Source: Bacteroidales bacterium (GTDB lineage Bacteria > Bacteroidota > Bacteroidia > Bacteroidales > Bacteroidaceae). From it: DNA of 51,091 nucleotides. Shown here piece after piece: positions 34,002 to 43,172 of the stretch (the stretch's first letter is position 1; each line of letters opens with the position of its first letter). The translations under genes were made by a program, and so were the position numbers. The stretch is from the NCBI GenBank assembly GCA_015654535.1, contig JAATGU010000011.1, forward strand, positions 1 to 51,091, read 5' to 3'. Below the pieces are notes generated by a model. The model was not told the DNA's origin. It saw nothing but the letters and a program-made list of their open reading frames with translations, and searched no databases.

Positions 34002-35405
34002 TTAATAGCTATTCTTAGCTTCAGTGATCCTAATCAGTTTGGAATTTACAAATTCATAAATGCCGGCAATTGATTGCTCACGACCATAACCAGAATTCTT
34101 TGTCCCACCAAAAGGCAATTCAGGAGCAATGCCAGTTACATGGTTAATATAAACCATACCTGTATCAATCTGGCGAGCTATGTTCACTGCCCTTTTCTCA
34201 TTGGAACTAAACACACTGCCTCCCAAGCCGAAATCGGTCGCATTAGCCAAAGCAATAGCTTCCCGTTCATCTTTAACGATGTAGAACATGAATACGGGCC
34301 CAAAAATCTCTTCAAAGTAAGCAGCCATACTTGGTTTTATATCTGTCAGAATAGTTGGTTCCACAAAAGCACCCGGACAATCAACACGGTGTCCACCATA
34401 AAGCAATTGAGCACCTTCCTTTACTGCTTGTTCCACTTGGGCAATTACATCCTGCGCAGCCTTTTCCGAACTAAGCGGAGCCACATCGGTTGTAGGATCC
34501 ATAGGATCACCCACTTTTAAAGTAGTGAATTTAGCCTGAACTTTTTTCAAAAAGACATCAGCTATAGACTTTTCAACAATAATACGTTTAGGAGAAACAC
34601 AGACCTGACCGGCGTTCCACATACGCCCATAAACAGCTGCATCCACAGCCTCATCAATATTGGCATCATCCAATACGATAAAAGTATCACTTCCGCCCAG
34701 CTCCAGTGTAGACTTCTTTACATACTTGCCTGCGGCAGAAGCAATGCTTCCTCCGGCCAATTCGCTTCCCGTCAGGGAAACTCCCTTGATGCGTTTATCT
34801 GCCACAATAACATCCACTTTACTTCCAGGAACGAACAGGTTATTATATACACCTTTGGGAGCACCAGCTTCCAAGAATATTTTTTCCATAATAGCAGCAC
34901 ACTGAGGTACATTTGATGCATGCTTTAATAATATGGTATTACCCGCCATAATATTAGGAGCCGCAGAACGCGTAATCTGATAGAAGGGGAAATTCCAAGG
35001 CTGAACACTCAAAAGCACACCGATGGGTTCATAACTAATAAAGGCTGAACCTATAGGTGTTTCCAATGGTTGATCCGCCAACAATTTTTCACCGTTATCG
35101 GCATAGTAATCAAATATATTTGCACTGATCTCTACTTCACCTATGCTTTCTCTCAAAAGCTTACCCATCTCCAAAGTAGCTAGTTTACCCAGCTCTTCTT
35201 TCCTGTTCCGCATGATAGAGGCTACTTTATGTAGTAACTTGGCTCGCTGTGAAAGTGGAGTCTTCTTCCAACTTTGAAAAGCATCATCAGCACGTGCTAT
35301 TATTGCCTCTAGCTCTTCACTTGTCATCACATCAAATTCTTTAACGACTTGATTATTAAACGGATTAACCGTTTTAATCGGCGATAAATGTTCCATTGTT
35401 TTCAT
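34002..35405 (-). CDS. NAD(P)-dependent aldehyde dehydrogenase (succinate-semialdehyde dehydrogenase type)
   Basis: A 467-residue cytosolic enzyme of the aldehyde dehydrogenase superfamily. The general base Glu lies in KSTLELGGSDTFIV (about residue 233) and the nucleophile Cys at about 268 in NAGQVCVSPKR. LLSVQPWNFPFYQ is the cofactor-binding region start and EIFGPVF the C-terminal signature. Sequence and length (about 460) resemble the GabD-like semialdehyde dehydrogenases of Bacteroidetes. Its neighbour on the other strand is an aldo/keto reductase; both handle small aldehydes, but they are divergently oriented and separately expressed. Confidence 0.9.
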   Translation of the reverse strand: MKTMEHLSPIKTVNPFNNQVVKEFDVMTSEELEAIIARADDAFQSWKKTPLSQRAKLLHKVASIMRNRKEELGKLATLEMGKLLRESIGEVEISANIFDYYADNGEKLLADQPLETPIGSAFISYEPIGVLLSVQPWNFPFYQITRSAAPNIMAGNTILLKHASNVPQCAAIMEKIFLEAGAPKGVYNNLFVPGSKVDVIVADKRIKGVSLTGSELAGGSIASAAGKYVKKSTLELGGSDTFIVLDDANIDEAVDAAVYGRMWNAGQVCVSPKRIIVEKSIADVFLKKVQAKFTTLKVGDPMDPTTDVAPLSSEKAAQDVIAQVEQAVKEGAQLLYGGHRVDCPGAFVEPTILTDIKPSMAAYFEEIFGPVFMFYIVKDEREAIALANATDFGLGGSVFSSNEKRAVNIARQIDTGMVYINHVTGIAPELPFGGTKNSGYGREQSIAGIYEFVNSKLIRITEAKNSY

Positions 35406-35627
35406 AATAATAATAATTTTAATTGTTCCAGAGAGAGAGTATAACAGCTTGTATCAAGAAAAGGTTCACTATTTTTTCTTTTATCAAATAGTCAAGTATA
35501 AATATAGAATAAGCTGAATATGTTGCACTTCTTTAAAAAAACAAGAGAGTTATAAAATAAGAGCTATGAAGTAAACAAAGAACATAAGATAGACGTTAAA
35601 AGGGAAATTATAATGTAAATATAGATA

Positions 35628-36452
35628 ATGATGAAAAAATTCAAATTAAACAATGGAACGGAAATACCTAGTATAGGAGTTGGCGTTTTTAGAGTGGAAG
35701 AAGCAATAATAGCACAGGAAATGGTAGAAACAGCTTTGGCAATTGGCTATAGACACATTGACACAGCGATGATATACGGAAATGAAGAGGCTGTAGGCAA
35801 AGCTATAAAAAATTCAGGCGTTCCAAGAGAAGAGATATTTTTAACTACAAAACTGTGGAATGCCGATCAACGTTCGGGGAAGGTGCAGGAAGCATTAGAG
35901 GAGAGTCTGAGAAAACTCAAAACTGAATATGTGGATTTGTATCTTGTACATTGGCCTGTAGCCGAAACGTACGTCAAGGTATGGAGCAAAATGGAAGCTA
36001 TTTATAAGAGCGGCAAAGCAAAAGCAATTGGAGTTAGCAACTATCAGACACACCATATTGAGGATTTACTCAAACAGGCAGAGGTAGTCCCGGCGGTTAA
36101 CCAATTTGAAAGTTATCCTTATTTTACTCAGGAGCCGCTCATCAAATATTGTAAAGAGAAAGGCATTTATCCCGAAGCATGGGGTCCGCTTGGAGCAGGA
36201 CAAACAGATGTATTGGCTAATCCGGTGATTGTGGATATTGCAAAAAAACATAGCAAAAATCCAGCTCAGATTATCATCCGTTGGGATGTGCAACGAGGAG
36301 TAATCGTTATACCAAAATCGGTTCATAAAGAAAGATTAATTGAAAATCTTACTGTAATGGACTTTGAATTGACGGACGAAGAAATGAAACTGATTGATCA
36401 CTTAAACAAGAACCAGAGATTAGGTTCTAATCCAGATAGTTTTAATTTTTAA
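35628..36452 (+). CDS. Aldo/keto reductase
   Basis: A 274-residue NADPH-dependent oxidoreductase with the (beta/alpha)8 fold. The catalytic tetrad is complete: D45 and Y50 in YRHIDTAMIYGNE, K75 in FLTTKLWN and H108 in LVHWP. Signature IPKSVHKERLIEN (near 227-239) binds the adenosine phosphate. It resembles the 2,5-diketo-gluconate reductase / glyoxal reductase group. The start MMKKFKLNNGTEIPSIG may be either of two adjacent ATGs; 35628 is used. The substrate in this organism is unknown. Confidence 0.92.
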   Translation: MMKKFKLNNGTEIPSIGVGVFRVEEAIIAQEMVETALAIGYRHIDTAMIYGNEEAVGKAIKNSGVPREEIFLTTKLWNADQRSGKVQEALEESLRKLKTEYVDLYLVHWPVAETYVKVWSKMEAIYKSGKAKAIGVSNYQTHHIEDLLKQAEVVPAVNQFESYPYFTQEPLIKYCKEKGIYPEAWGPLGAGQTDVLANPVIVDIAKKHSKNPAQIIIRWDVQRGVIVIPKSVHKERLIENLTVMDFELTDEEMKLIDHLNKNQRLGSNPDSFNF

Positions 36453-36599
36453 TTGATATCTTACAGCTACAAAAAAGTGAAGGTGTGTCTTTCTTTTTAT
36501 GTGAACAATAAGGAAACCGGAAGATATATTATTCACTGCGAGGGTTATTCGGATGCTGGGATAATCGGAACTAAAGCTTTGATTATTGATATTCCTTAA
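36453..36599 (+). pseudogene. Possible 3' remnant of an unknown gene
   Basis: Directly after the aldo/keto reductase stop the same frame is open for 48 further codons to TAA at 36597-36599 but has no ATG. It reads like the closing strands of a beta-sandwich protein (ISYSYKKVKVCLSFYV, then TGRYIIHCEGYSDAGIIG). No family is recognised. It may be the tail of a deleted carbohydrate-active enzyme or just a chance open frame. The rest of the gap to 36939 holds only the terminator at 36808-36859. Confidence 0.25.
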
Positions 36600-36807
36600 A
36601 AATAAATGAATGACTAACATTTTAGATTTTGCAGAGTCTCCTTATCATGCATAACACCGATGTTACATGTAGTACAAAAAAGTGCAGAAAAAAAGTGACT
36701 GGTGGCATAATCAAATCTAAAATATAAATAGAAACAGGATAATTTTATGAGCTTTTGTGGATATTTTGCTCTTATATATTGATTTTAAACGTAAAATAGA
36801 ATGAGCG

Positions 36808-36859
36808 AAAAAATGAAGAGTAAAGAAAACAATATAAGTAATCTTACTCTTCATTTTTT
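36808..36859. terminator. Bidirectional terminator ending the SusCD operon
   Basis: A 16-bp perfect stem (36808-36823 with 36844-36859) of AAAAAATGAAGAGTAA type, with A-run and T-run on its two sides. It lies 80 bp after the stop of the last operon gene (minus strand) and faces the aldo/keto reductase on the other. Confidence 0.85.
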
Positions 36860-36939
36860 TATGATTTTAAGTTATTTACTGAGCAAATTTAACGAAAGTA
36901 GGAGAACCTTCTCATTTTTCCTACTTCGTTCTGCCTCTT

Positions 36940-37935
36940 TTACCATTGGATCTGCTGATCCTCATCAGGTATCAATGTATTAAGGTCACGTTGCATTGAC
37001 AATGATCCTTCCACTGTATATTTCATTGGGTGACCAGGAATGGTAGTATAATCTTCAAATTGATATGCAAGATTAAGAGTAATATAGACGTGCTTTAAAT
37101 AGGGAAGTTTTGCATCCATTTCTTCATTCACCGTATAGGTTGGTTGCCCGGTTACTTTCAAATTAATTTGGGGGTTATCGGTGTAAATATTTAATTTTTT
37201 ATTTTGAATATCCAATTTTTCATCAGTAAACTCGATGAAGATCTTGTACAATTTACGGTCTAAATAATCAATATCCCTAATTCCCGCATAAATGAAAATT
37301 GTTTTTTCATCCACAACAAATGTCTTGTGTTCATTCAAAGTTAGTGGGCTGGTTCTATCCCCTTCAAGATATATTTTGTATAAAGTACCACTGTAAATAC
37401 CCGAATAATCATTAAACGGAGTAATACGCAATATAGCTCTTCTGTAATGCTTGTGGGGATTAGCTTGATAGTCATATGAAGGATCATCCAGAATTTGTAG
37501 AGGTAATACCCATTTATCAGATTGGTCTAAGTCTCCCAATGTAAATTCAATGGGAAGTAATGCTGTACTTTCACCAGCCGGGAGTTCTACTGTCTCTGGC
37601 ATACTGTAATATTTACTATCCAATTGCTCAAAATAGAGTTCTTTGCGATGCCCATACTGGTCCAGATTTAATGCAGCTAAAGTGTCTGGGTCCAAACTGA
37701 CATGTATTGTTCGATTTTTAGTATTCATGGTCGAACCGCTAAGAATTATTGGGAGGTTAAATTTCACCTTGCCCTGAGGATGATAACGTAAATAAGCGTA
37801 AGTTACACCATTCGCATTCGGTTCAGCCTTGAAAGAGGCTAATTGTGTATATTGCTCAGTTTCCCATTCATTATTACATGATATGCAACACATTGTTAAT
37901 ATCATGATTAAAAATAGATTATATATATTCTTCAT
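36940..37935 (-). CDS. Surface lipoprotein, DUF1735/DUF4361-like (SusCD accessory)
   Basis: A 331-residue lipoprotein with lipobox CCISC (Cys20). Residues about 30-165 look like the BT_3987-type N-terminal domain (DUF1735: VTYAYLRYHPQGKVKFNLPIIL; VELPAGESTALLPIEFTLGDLDQSDKWVLPLQI), and the remainder like DUF4361/DUF4973 (NDYSGIYSGTLYKIYLEG...KTIFIYAG). Such proteins follow susD in many pectin and other PULs and probably bind glycan at the cell surface. Here it is last in the IPT-SusC-SusD operon, 18 bp after susD, before a terminator. Confidence 0.82.
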   Translation of the reverse strand: MKNIYNLFLIMILTMCCISCNNEWETEQYTQLASFKAEPNANGVTYAYLRYHPQGKVKFNLPIILSGSTMNTKNRTIHVSLDPDTLAALNLDQYGHRKELYFEQLDSKYYSMPETVELPAGESTALLPIEFTLGDLDQSDKWVLPLQILDDPSYDYQANPHKHYRRAILRITPFNDYSGIYSGTLYKIYLEGDRTSPLTLNEHKTFVVDEKTIFIYAGIRDIDYLDRKLYKIFIEFTDEKLDIQNKKLNIYTDNPQINLKVTGQPTYTVNEEMDAKLPYLKHVYITLNLAYQFEDYTTIPGHPMKYTVEGSLSMQRDLNTLIPDEDQQIQW

Positions 37936-37953
37936 TGTTAAAAATTATAAAAG

Positions 37954-40047
37954 TTATTCTGGATATGTCCAACCTGGATTTTGGGTCAATTCTTTATTGT
38001 GTTTCAATTCAGTATAATTAATTGGCCAGAACCACATCTTGCGAGTGAATACTGTAGGGAATGAAGCTACCGAGAGAGGTGTCTGAAAAATGTCTGCCAT
38101 ATCTTTAGTGGCATATGCATTGCATCCATACACTGGAGCAGCCTCTTCTGTAGGAGCATCCATCCAACGACGTAAATCAAAGTAGCGATGTCCTTCAGCA
38201 AATAATTCGATCTGACGTTCACGTTTTAATTTCAATCGGAATTTATCTTGGTCATTGTAAACATCACTTCCATAATCCGGTACTCCAGATCGGATACGGA
38301 CAGGCTGAATACCCTTTTTTATTTCATTAACATCACGACTGATTGCATATGTCTTACTACCGTCCCAAGAAGGTATATTATATTGTCCATTTAACTCATT
38401 TAGCGCTTCCGCATAGATTAAAAGTATTTCCGCATAACGGATAGCCGGATCTACTTTCTTTTGGAAACGACTCCTATCATACGGTGTAACAGCCACATTA
38501 CTAATATCATCTGGATGTACATATTTCTTTATGCCAATACCTGTAGGTAGCCAGTATGATGTGTTTTTATACCCATTATTACTTCCTCGATAGTAGAATA
38601 TCGGAACATTACTTACTTCGTCTTTATCTTTTTCCGCATTTAAGAAATTCCATGTACTTCCATTGTAGGCCACCGATGCATAAAAGCGGGGTTCACGCTT
38701 TGCATATTGTTTAGAAACGCCCACGCCCAGCGATCCTAGCTCAGGATAATTAGCCAGTTCTTCTTGTCCCACAAATCCTGCTGTACGCTCACGGTTATCA
38801 TAACGACCGGTATAACCTGGTAAGTCTGCATACATAGAGTTCATTCCCGGGCAGTCCGTACCATCTGCCATGTAATATGCATCACATTGCTTTTGTGTCA
38901 TACCATGTGAATTATATCCCTTACCTTCAGTACGTGGCAATTGGTGAAGCACCATAGTGGCTATGTTCTCATCTGAGTTATTTTGACCACGAGTAAAGAT
39001 AAGTTCCGGATTTTCATAGGCAAGTACTGTCCCGTTAAAAATAGCACGATATGATTCAAATGGATCAATATCTTTCCACCCGTCCGGCCAACTTTTATCG
39101 GAGAAATTGTCATCGCGCGGAGGGGTTACTGTCGCCGGATAAGCGATATCTCCCGTACTTTTATAATGGGCTACATATAGGCTATAGACATTCAAATCTA
39201 TAACATCCTTGGCTGCCGCTGCTGCTTTAGCCCATTTAGATTCATCGTATACTTCGGCGAGTAAATGCTTACCGTGTTTATCAACCATTTCTGCCGCAAT
39301 ATCGGCAGGAGCTTTTCCATTATATAAAGGGCTGGCTGCAAATAATAACACTTTGGCGCGAAGAGCTAAAGCCGCTCCCTTTGTAGGACGAGTAATATCT
39401 TGTACGGCACGTTGTAATGGAAGGTTCTGTGCGGCTTGTAACAATTCATTGTTAATATATTCCGCACATTCATCATATGTGTTTCGGGGTTGCGCTACTT
39501 CATCATATTCTTTCGTATAGTCAATTCCTTCATCAGGTACAATAGGAATAGGTCCATACAGGCGAAGCATGATCCAATAGAAATATGCTCTTAGAAAGTG
39601 AGCCTGCCCTTTAAAATCGGCAATTTCTTTTTCATTAAACGCTTTATTTAGATTAATGTTATTCAGGAATATAGATACTTGACGAATTCCTCTGTAAGCA
39701 TCTTGCCAGACATGTTGGCTTTCTTGATGCGCTCCGTTGGTCGCAGGTAGTCCACTTTCATCATATTGTCCACTTTTCCATTCTTTGTATCCGCCATCAT
39801 TGAAATACATGTCATCAGCAAAATTGAAAGGCGTATTCTTTTTGCTGCATACATCTTGCAGATAATTACCTCCTAAAAATGAATAAGCACGTGCTAACCA
39901 TTCATTTGTATAATCCTTATTACTAAAAACATCCTCTACAGACATACGTTCGTCAAATAGGTAATCTGAGTCTAAATAATCTGTACATCCTACAAAAGTA
40001 AAGCCTAATCCTATTACAAAGGATAAAACCATTATTATTTTCTTCAT
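37954..40047 (-). CDS. susD: SusD/RagB-family glycan-binding lipoprotein
   Basis: A 697-residue surface lipoprotein (Cys21 in TFVGCTDYLD). It has the TPR-rich alpha-helical SusD fold: EKEIADFKGQAHFLRAYFYWIMLRLYGPIPIVPD near the N-terminal third and RLKLKRERQIELFAEGHRYFDLRRWMDAP near the C-terminal third. These are signatures of RagB/SusD proteins that cap the SusC barrel and hold oligosaccharides. At about 700 residues it is longer than starch SusD (about 550). It follows susC by 11 bp. The ligand is probably a pectic oligosaccharide from the locus context. Confidence 0.95.
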   Translation of the reverse strand: MKKIIMVLSFVIGLGFTFVGCTDYLDSDYLFDERMSVEDVFSNKDYTNEWLARAYSFLGGNYLQDVCSKKNTPFNFADDMYFNDGGYKEWKSGQYDESGLPATNGAHQESQHVWQDAYRGIRQVSIFLNNINLNKAFNEKEIADFKGQAHFLRAYFYWIMLRLYGPIPIVPDEGIDYTKEYDEVAQPRNTYDECAEYINNELLQAAQNLPLQRAVQDITRPTKGAALALRAKVLLFAASPLYNGKAPADIAAEMVDKHGKHLLAEVYDESKWAKAAAAAKDVIDLNVYSLYVAHYKSTGDIAYPATVTPPRDDNFSDKSWPDGWKDIDPFESYRAIFNGTVLAYENPELIFTRGQNNSDENIATMVLHQLPRTEGKGYNSHGMTQKQCDAYYMADGTDCPGMNSMYADLPGYTGRYDNRERTAGFVGQEELANYPELGSLGVGVSKQYAKREPRFYASVAYNGSTWNFLNAEKDKDEVSNVPIFYYRGSNNGYKNTSYWLPTGIGIKKYVHPDDISNVAVTPYDRSRFQKKVDPAIRYAEILLIYAEALNELNGQYNIPSWDGSKTYAISRDVNEIKKGIQPVRIRSGVPDYGSDVYNDQDKFRLKLKRERQIELFAEGHRYFDLRRWMDAPTEEAAPVYGCNAYATKDMADIFQTPLSVASFPTVFTRKMWFWPINYTELKHNKELTQNPGWTYPE

Positions 40048-40058
40048 ACATTTATCGT

Positions 40059-43000
40059 TTATATGTTAACTGAAACTCCTAAAGAAAGAGTTTTACTAAG
40101 TGGATAATTCTTTCCATTCGTACTTCCCATTTCCGGATCCCAAAGTTTGAACTTGGAGAATGTGAACAAATTGGTACCTATGAAGAAAAAACGAACAGTG
40201 TTGACATGAATTTTATTAATCATCGTTTTAGGGAGTGTGTAACCGAAATCTATCGTTTTCAGGCGTAAATAAGAACCATCTCTGAGCCAGAATGTAGATG
40301 CTCGATTGTTATTAGAATTATTCCCATAAGTCAAGCGGGGATAATCCGCATTCGGATCTTCATTTACGCCCAATATCCAACGATTTGAGTTAGCCATCTC
40401 TTTCAATACATTGCCCCATCCATCACCGGTACTAAACATATAGACGCTGGAACCATCGATAAAATAAGTTGATTTTCCTACTCCCTGGAAATGTACATTT
40501 ACGTCCAAACCTTTCCATTTTGCAGAGACGCCAAATCCATAAGTCAGATTCGGTCTAGTTGTCGCTCCAATGGCAACCCTATCATCATCATCAATTACAC
40601 CGTCTCCATTGACATCCTTATATTTGATATCACCGGGCATTACGTTACCATAAGTTTGCCTTGGACTATTCCGAATTTCATCGTAATCTTTGAACAAGCT
40701 TAAAGCGATTAATCCTCTTGCCTGATCTACCCGATGTCCCTCCTGCATCTTATACCAGTAAATACTGTTTTCCTCATCCCGTTCTACAATCTCATTTTTA
40801 CTATAAGTGATATTACCTCGTACGGTTAAATCCACTTTTCCTATCTTTTGACGGAAAGTGAAATTTCCATCAAATCCTTTCGCTTTTACTTCCCCTACAT
40901 TTGCCGACGGATTACTATCTTCCAGGCCGACCGTCCACGGAAGATATTGTCGCTGCATATAGATACCTTTACGATTCTCGTAGAAATAATCAATTGATCC
41001 CGACAAATTGTCCTTAAAGAGTGAAAAATCAATACCAAGATCTTGTTTGGTCGCAATTTCCCATGTAACATTAGGGGAAGCTAAGGAAGAATAATGCATG
41101 CCTCCCCAGTAATTATTAAAACCATAATCTCCGAATTGATAACCACCAGTAGTCCCCAGATCCTCAATAGTATATAGATAAGGGAAGCGAGCATCTCCTA
41201 AATTATCATTACCGGTTTTACCGTATGAATACCGAATTTTGAACATCTCAAGCCATTTCTCATGCCATTTGTTTACGAAAGACTCCTCTGCTAAATTCCA
41301 AGCGCCCGAAATTGCCGGAAAGAAGCCAAATCTATGATCCTTGTGAAAATTTTCCGATCCTGTATATCCAAAATTTAAATCAATAAAATAGCGATATGCC
41401 CAGTTGTAGCCTCCCCGACCGGCCAGTCCTTGGTTACGGCGAGCTATACCATTCTTAAGATCTGTTCCTATATTTTGGGTGCTGACTTTAGATGATTGAG
41501 TATATTTAAAAACTCCTCCTACATGGTGATTATTGAATCCTTGGTCATAATGCAATTCCCATTCAAAGAACTCCCTCCGATCTCCATCGGATCCTGAACT
41601 CTGTGTCATTTTTTGCTCGGGCGCTATCCTATTAAATATTAAATCTCCATTTGCATCACGATAACGCTGAGCTTGCCATTGTTCAGGCCACTTTTGGCGT
41701 TTAATCCAATTTGAATTATTGGTATCATATCCGAATCTTCCTATAAATTGGAGTCCTTTAGTGATAAAATCAAGCTTTTGCTCCAAAGATATATTTGTTT
41801 GAATATTATTTGTCCAGTTTTCATTATAACCAGTCATAGTGGCTTGTACCCATGGATTGAAACGATCTCCATTGTCATAGCCTCCAGTAGAGTTACTATA
41901 AACAGGGATTCTGCCATTAGAATATAACTGAGGCACCATAATAGGATTATATCCCATAAGTGCTGTCCATATCGCCGTACTTCCGATTCCCGGATCATTT
42001 TGTTTCTGCAACGAACCCGAAACACCTAATCTCAACAAAGTCGTTTTTGTAATATCTATATCAGCATTCATACGGTAGGTCCACTTCTGAAAATTGGAAT
42101 TAGTATTGTAGTCCTCCATTGTTTTGTCCACCTTGTACATACCCTGCTCGTCTTGATAACTTCCTGATATGAAATAGCGGACCGCCTTGCCCCCCCCATT
42201 CATATTCAGTGATGTACGAGTACTCCATGCACCGTCTCTCAGCAATGCATCCATCCAGTTGACATTGGGATACAAATCCGGATCTAGTCCCAATCTGAAT
42301 ATCTCAAGTTCTTCTGGTTTATAGAATGGTTCCTGGTTCCGTGTAATTTTAGCTTCATTAGCCATGGAAGCATATGTATATCCATCTACAAATTCGGGGG
42401 TTTGAGTAAGCATATTATAGAATCCTTCTACTTTTGCGCTAATATTGATTTTTCCTTCTTTACCCCGTTTGGTGTTAATTAGTATGACTCCATTGGCACC
42501 TTTGCTACCATAAATGGCGGTAGCAGAAGCATCTTTTAATACGGTAAACGATTCTATATCTTCTACGTTGACTTCATTCAAATCACGCTCAAAGCCGTCA
42601 ACTAATACCAATGCTGCATTGCTAGCTCCAAAAGTGGAAATACTGCGAACCCAGAATTCGGAGACACTGCCTGGTCGACCGGAAGTTTGCATCGCCATTA
42701 TACCGGGTACAACGCCTGCCAATGTATTGGAAATAGACGTGGAAGGACTGGATTTCAGCTGTTCCACATCCACATTGGTAACAGCCCCAGTTACGGCAAT
42801 TTTTTTCTGTGCACCGGTGCCTGTAATTACGATTTCATCAATTACGTTTGATTCTGACTCTTTCATGATGACATTGACCACCCGTTGTTCTTTTACCAGT
42901 ACTTCTACTTTATCATAGCCTATATATGAAAATACCAGTTTACTATAAGGAGACACCTTAATTGTAAATTTACCGTTTACATCGGTAATGGCTCCTAATC

Positions 43001-43169
43001 CCGGCATATCACTGATTGATACATTTGCTCCAATAAGAGGCTCTTTGTTTGTATCCGTAACAAGACCTGTCACTACTATCGTATTCTGTGCTGAAGCGTT
43101 TACAGAAAATCCAAGTAGTAGTATACATGTTAATATAAAATTTCTCATCATATAATGTATGTTTTTCAT
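40059..43169 (-). CDS. susC: SusC/RagA-family TonB-linked outer-membrane transporter
   Basis: A 1036-residue transporter. Signal peptide to about residue 27 (GFSVNASA). Then the carboxypeptidase-like domain (VTGLVTDTNKEPLIGANVSI...GKFTIKVSPYSKLVFSYIGY), a short TonB-box-like stretch (IDEIVITGTGAQKK), the plug (DASATAIYGSKGANGVILI, the SusC signature), and the beta-barrel to the end. It imports oligosaccharides across the outer membrane with its SusD lid, powered by TonB. The gene starts 3 bp after the IPT/NHL gene. ATG at 43169 (MKNIHYMMRN) is used; MMRN is an alternative a few codons later. Confidence 0.96.
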   Translation of the reverse strand: MKNIHYMMRNFILTCILLLGFSVNASAQNTIVVTGLVTDTNKEPLIGANVSISDMPGLGAITDVNGKFTIKVSPYSKLVFSYIGYDKVEVLVKEQRVVNVIMKESESNVIDEIVITGTGAQKKIAVTGAVTNVDVEQLKSSPSTSISNTLAGVVPGIMAMQTSGRPGSVSEFWVRSISTFGASNAALVLVDGFERDLNEVNVEDIESFTVLKDASATAIYGSKGANGVILINTKRGKEGKINISAKVEGFYNMLTQTPEFVDGYTYASMANEAKITRNQEPFYKPEELEIFRLGLDPDLYPNVNWMDALLRDGAWSTRTSLNMNGGGKAVRYFISGSYQDEQGMYKVDKTMEDYNTNSNFQKWTYRMNADIDITKTTLLRLGVSGSLQKQNDPGIGSTAIWTALMGYNPIMVPQLYSNGRIPVYSNSTGGYDNGDRFNPWVQATMTGYNENWTNNIQTNISLEQKLDFITKGLQFIGRFGYDTNNSNWIKRQKWPEQWQAQRYRDANGDLIFNRIAPEQKMTQSSGSDGDRREFFEWELHYDQGFNNHHVGGVFKYTQSSKVSTQNIGTDLKNGIARRNQGLAGRGGYNWAYRYFIDLNFGYTGSENFHKDHRFGFFPAISGAWNLAEESFVNKWHEKWLEMFKIRYSYGKTGNDNLGDARFPYLYTIEDLGTTGGYQFGDYGFNNYWGGMHYSSLASPNVTWEIATKQDLGIDFSLFKDNLSGSIDYFYENRKGIYMQRQYLPWTVGLEDSNPSANVGEVKAKGFDGNFTFRQKIGKVDLTVRGNITYSKNEIVERDEENSIYWYKMQEGHRVDQARGLIALSLFKDYDEIRNSPRQTYGNVMPGDIKYKDVNGDGVIDDDDRVAIGATTRPNLTYGFGVSAKWKGLDVNVHFQGVGKSTYFIDGSSVYMFSTGDGWGNVLKEMANSNRWILGVNEDPNADYPRLTYGNNSNNNRASTFWLRDGSYLRLKTIDFGYTLPKTMINKIHVNTVRFFFIGTNLFTFSKFKLWDPEMGSTNGKNYPLSKTLSLGVSVNI

Positions 43170-43172
43170 TTA

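Noticed and set aside
34074..34520. 148-codon plus-strand open frame opposite the aldehyde dehydrogenase
   Set aside because: Antisense to a conserved enzyme with intact catalytic residues; no signal of its own.
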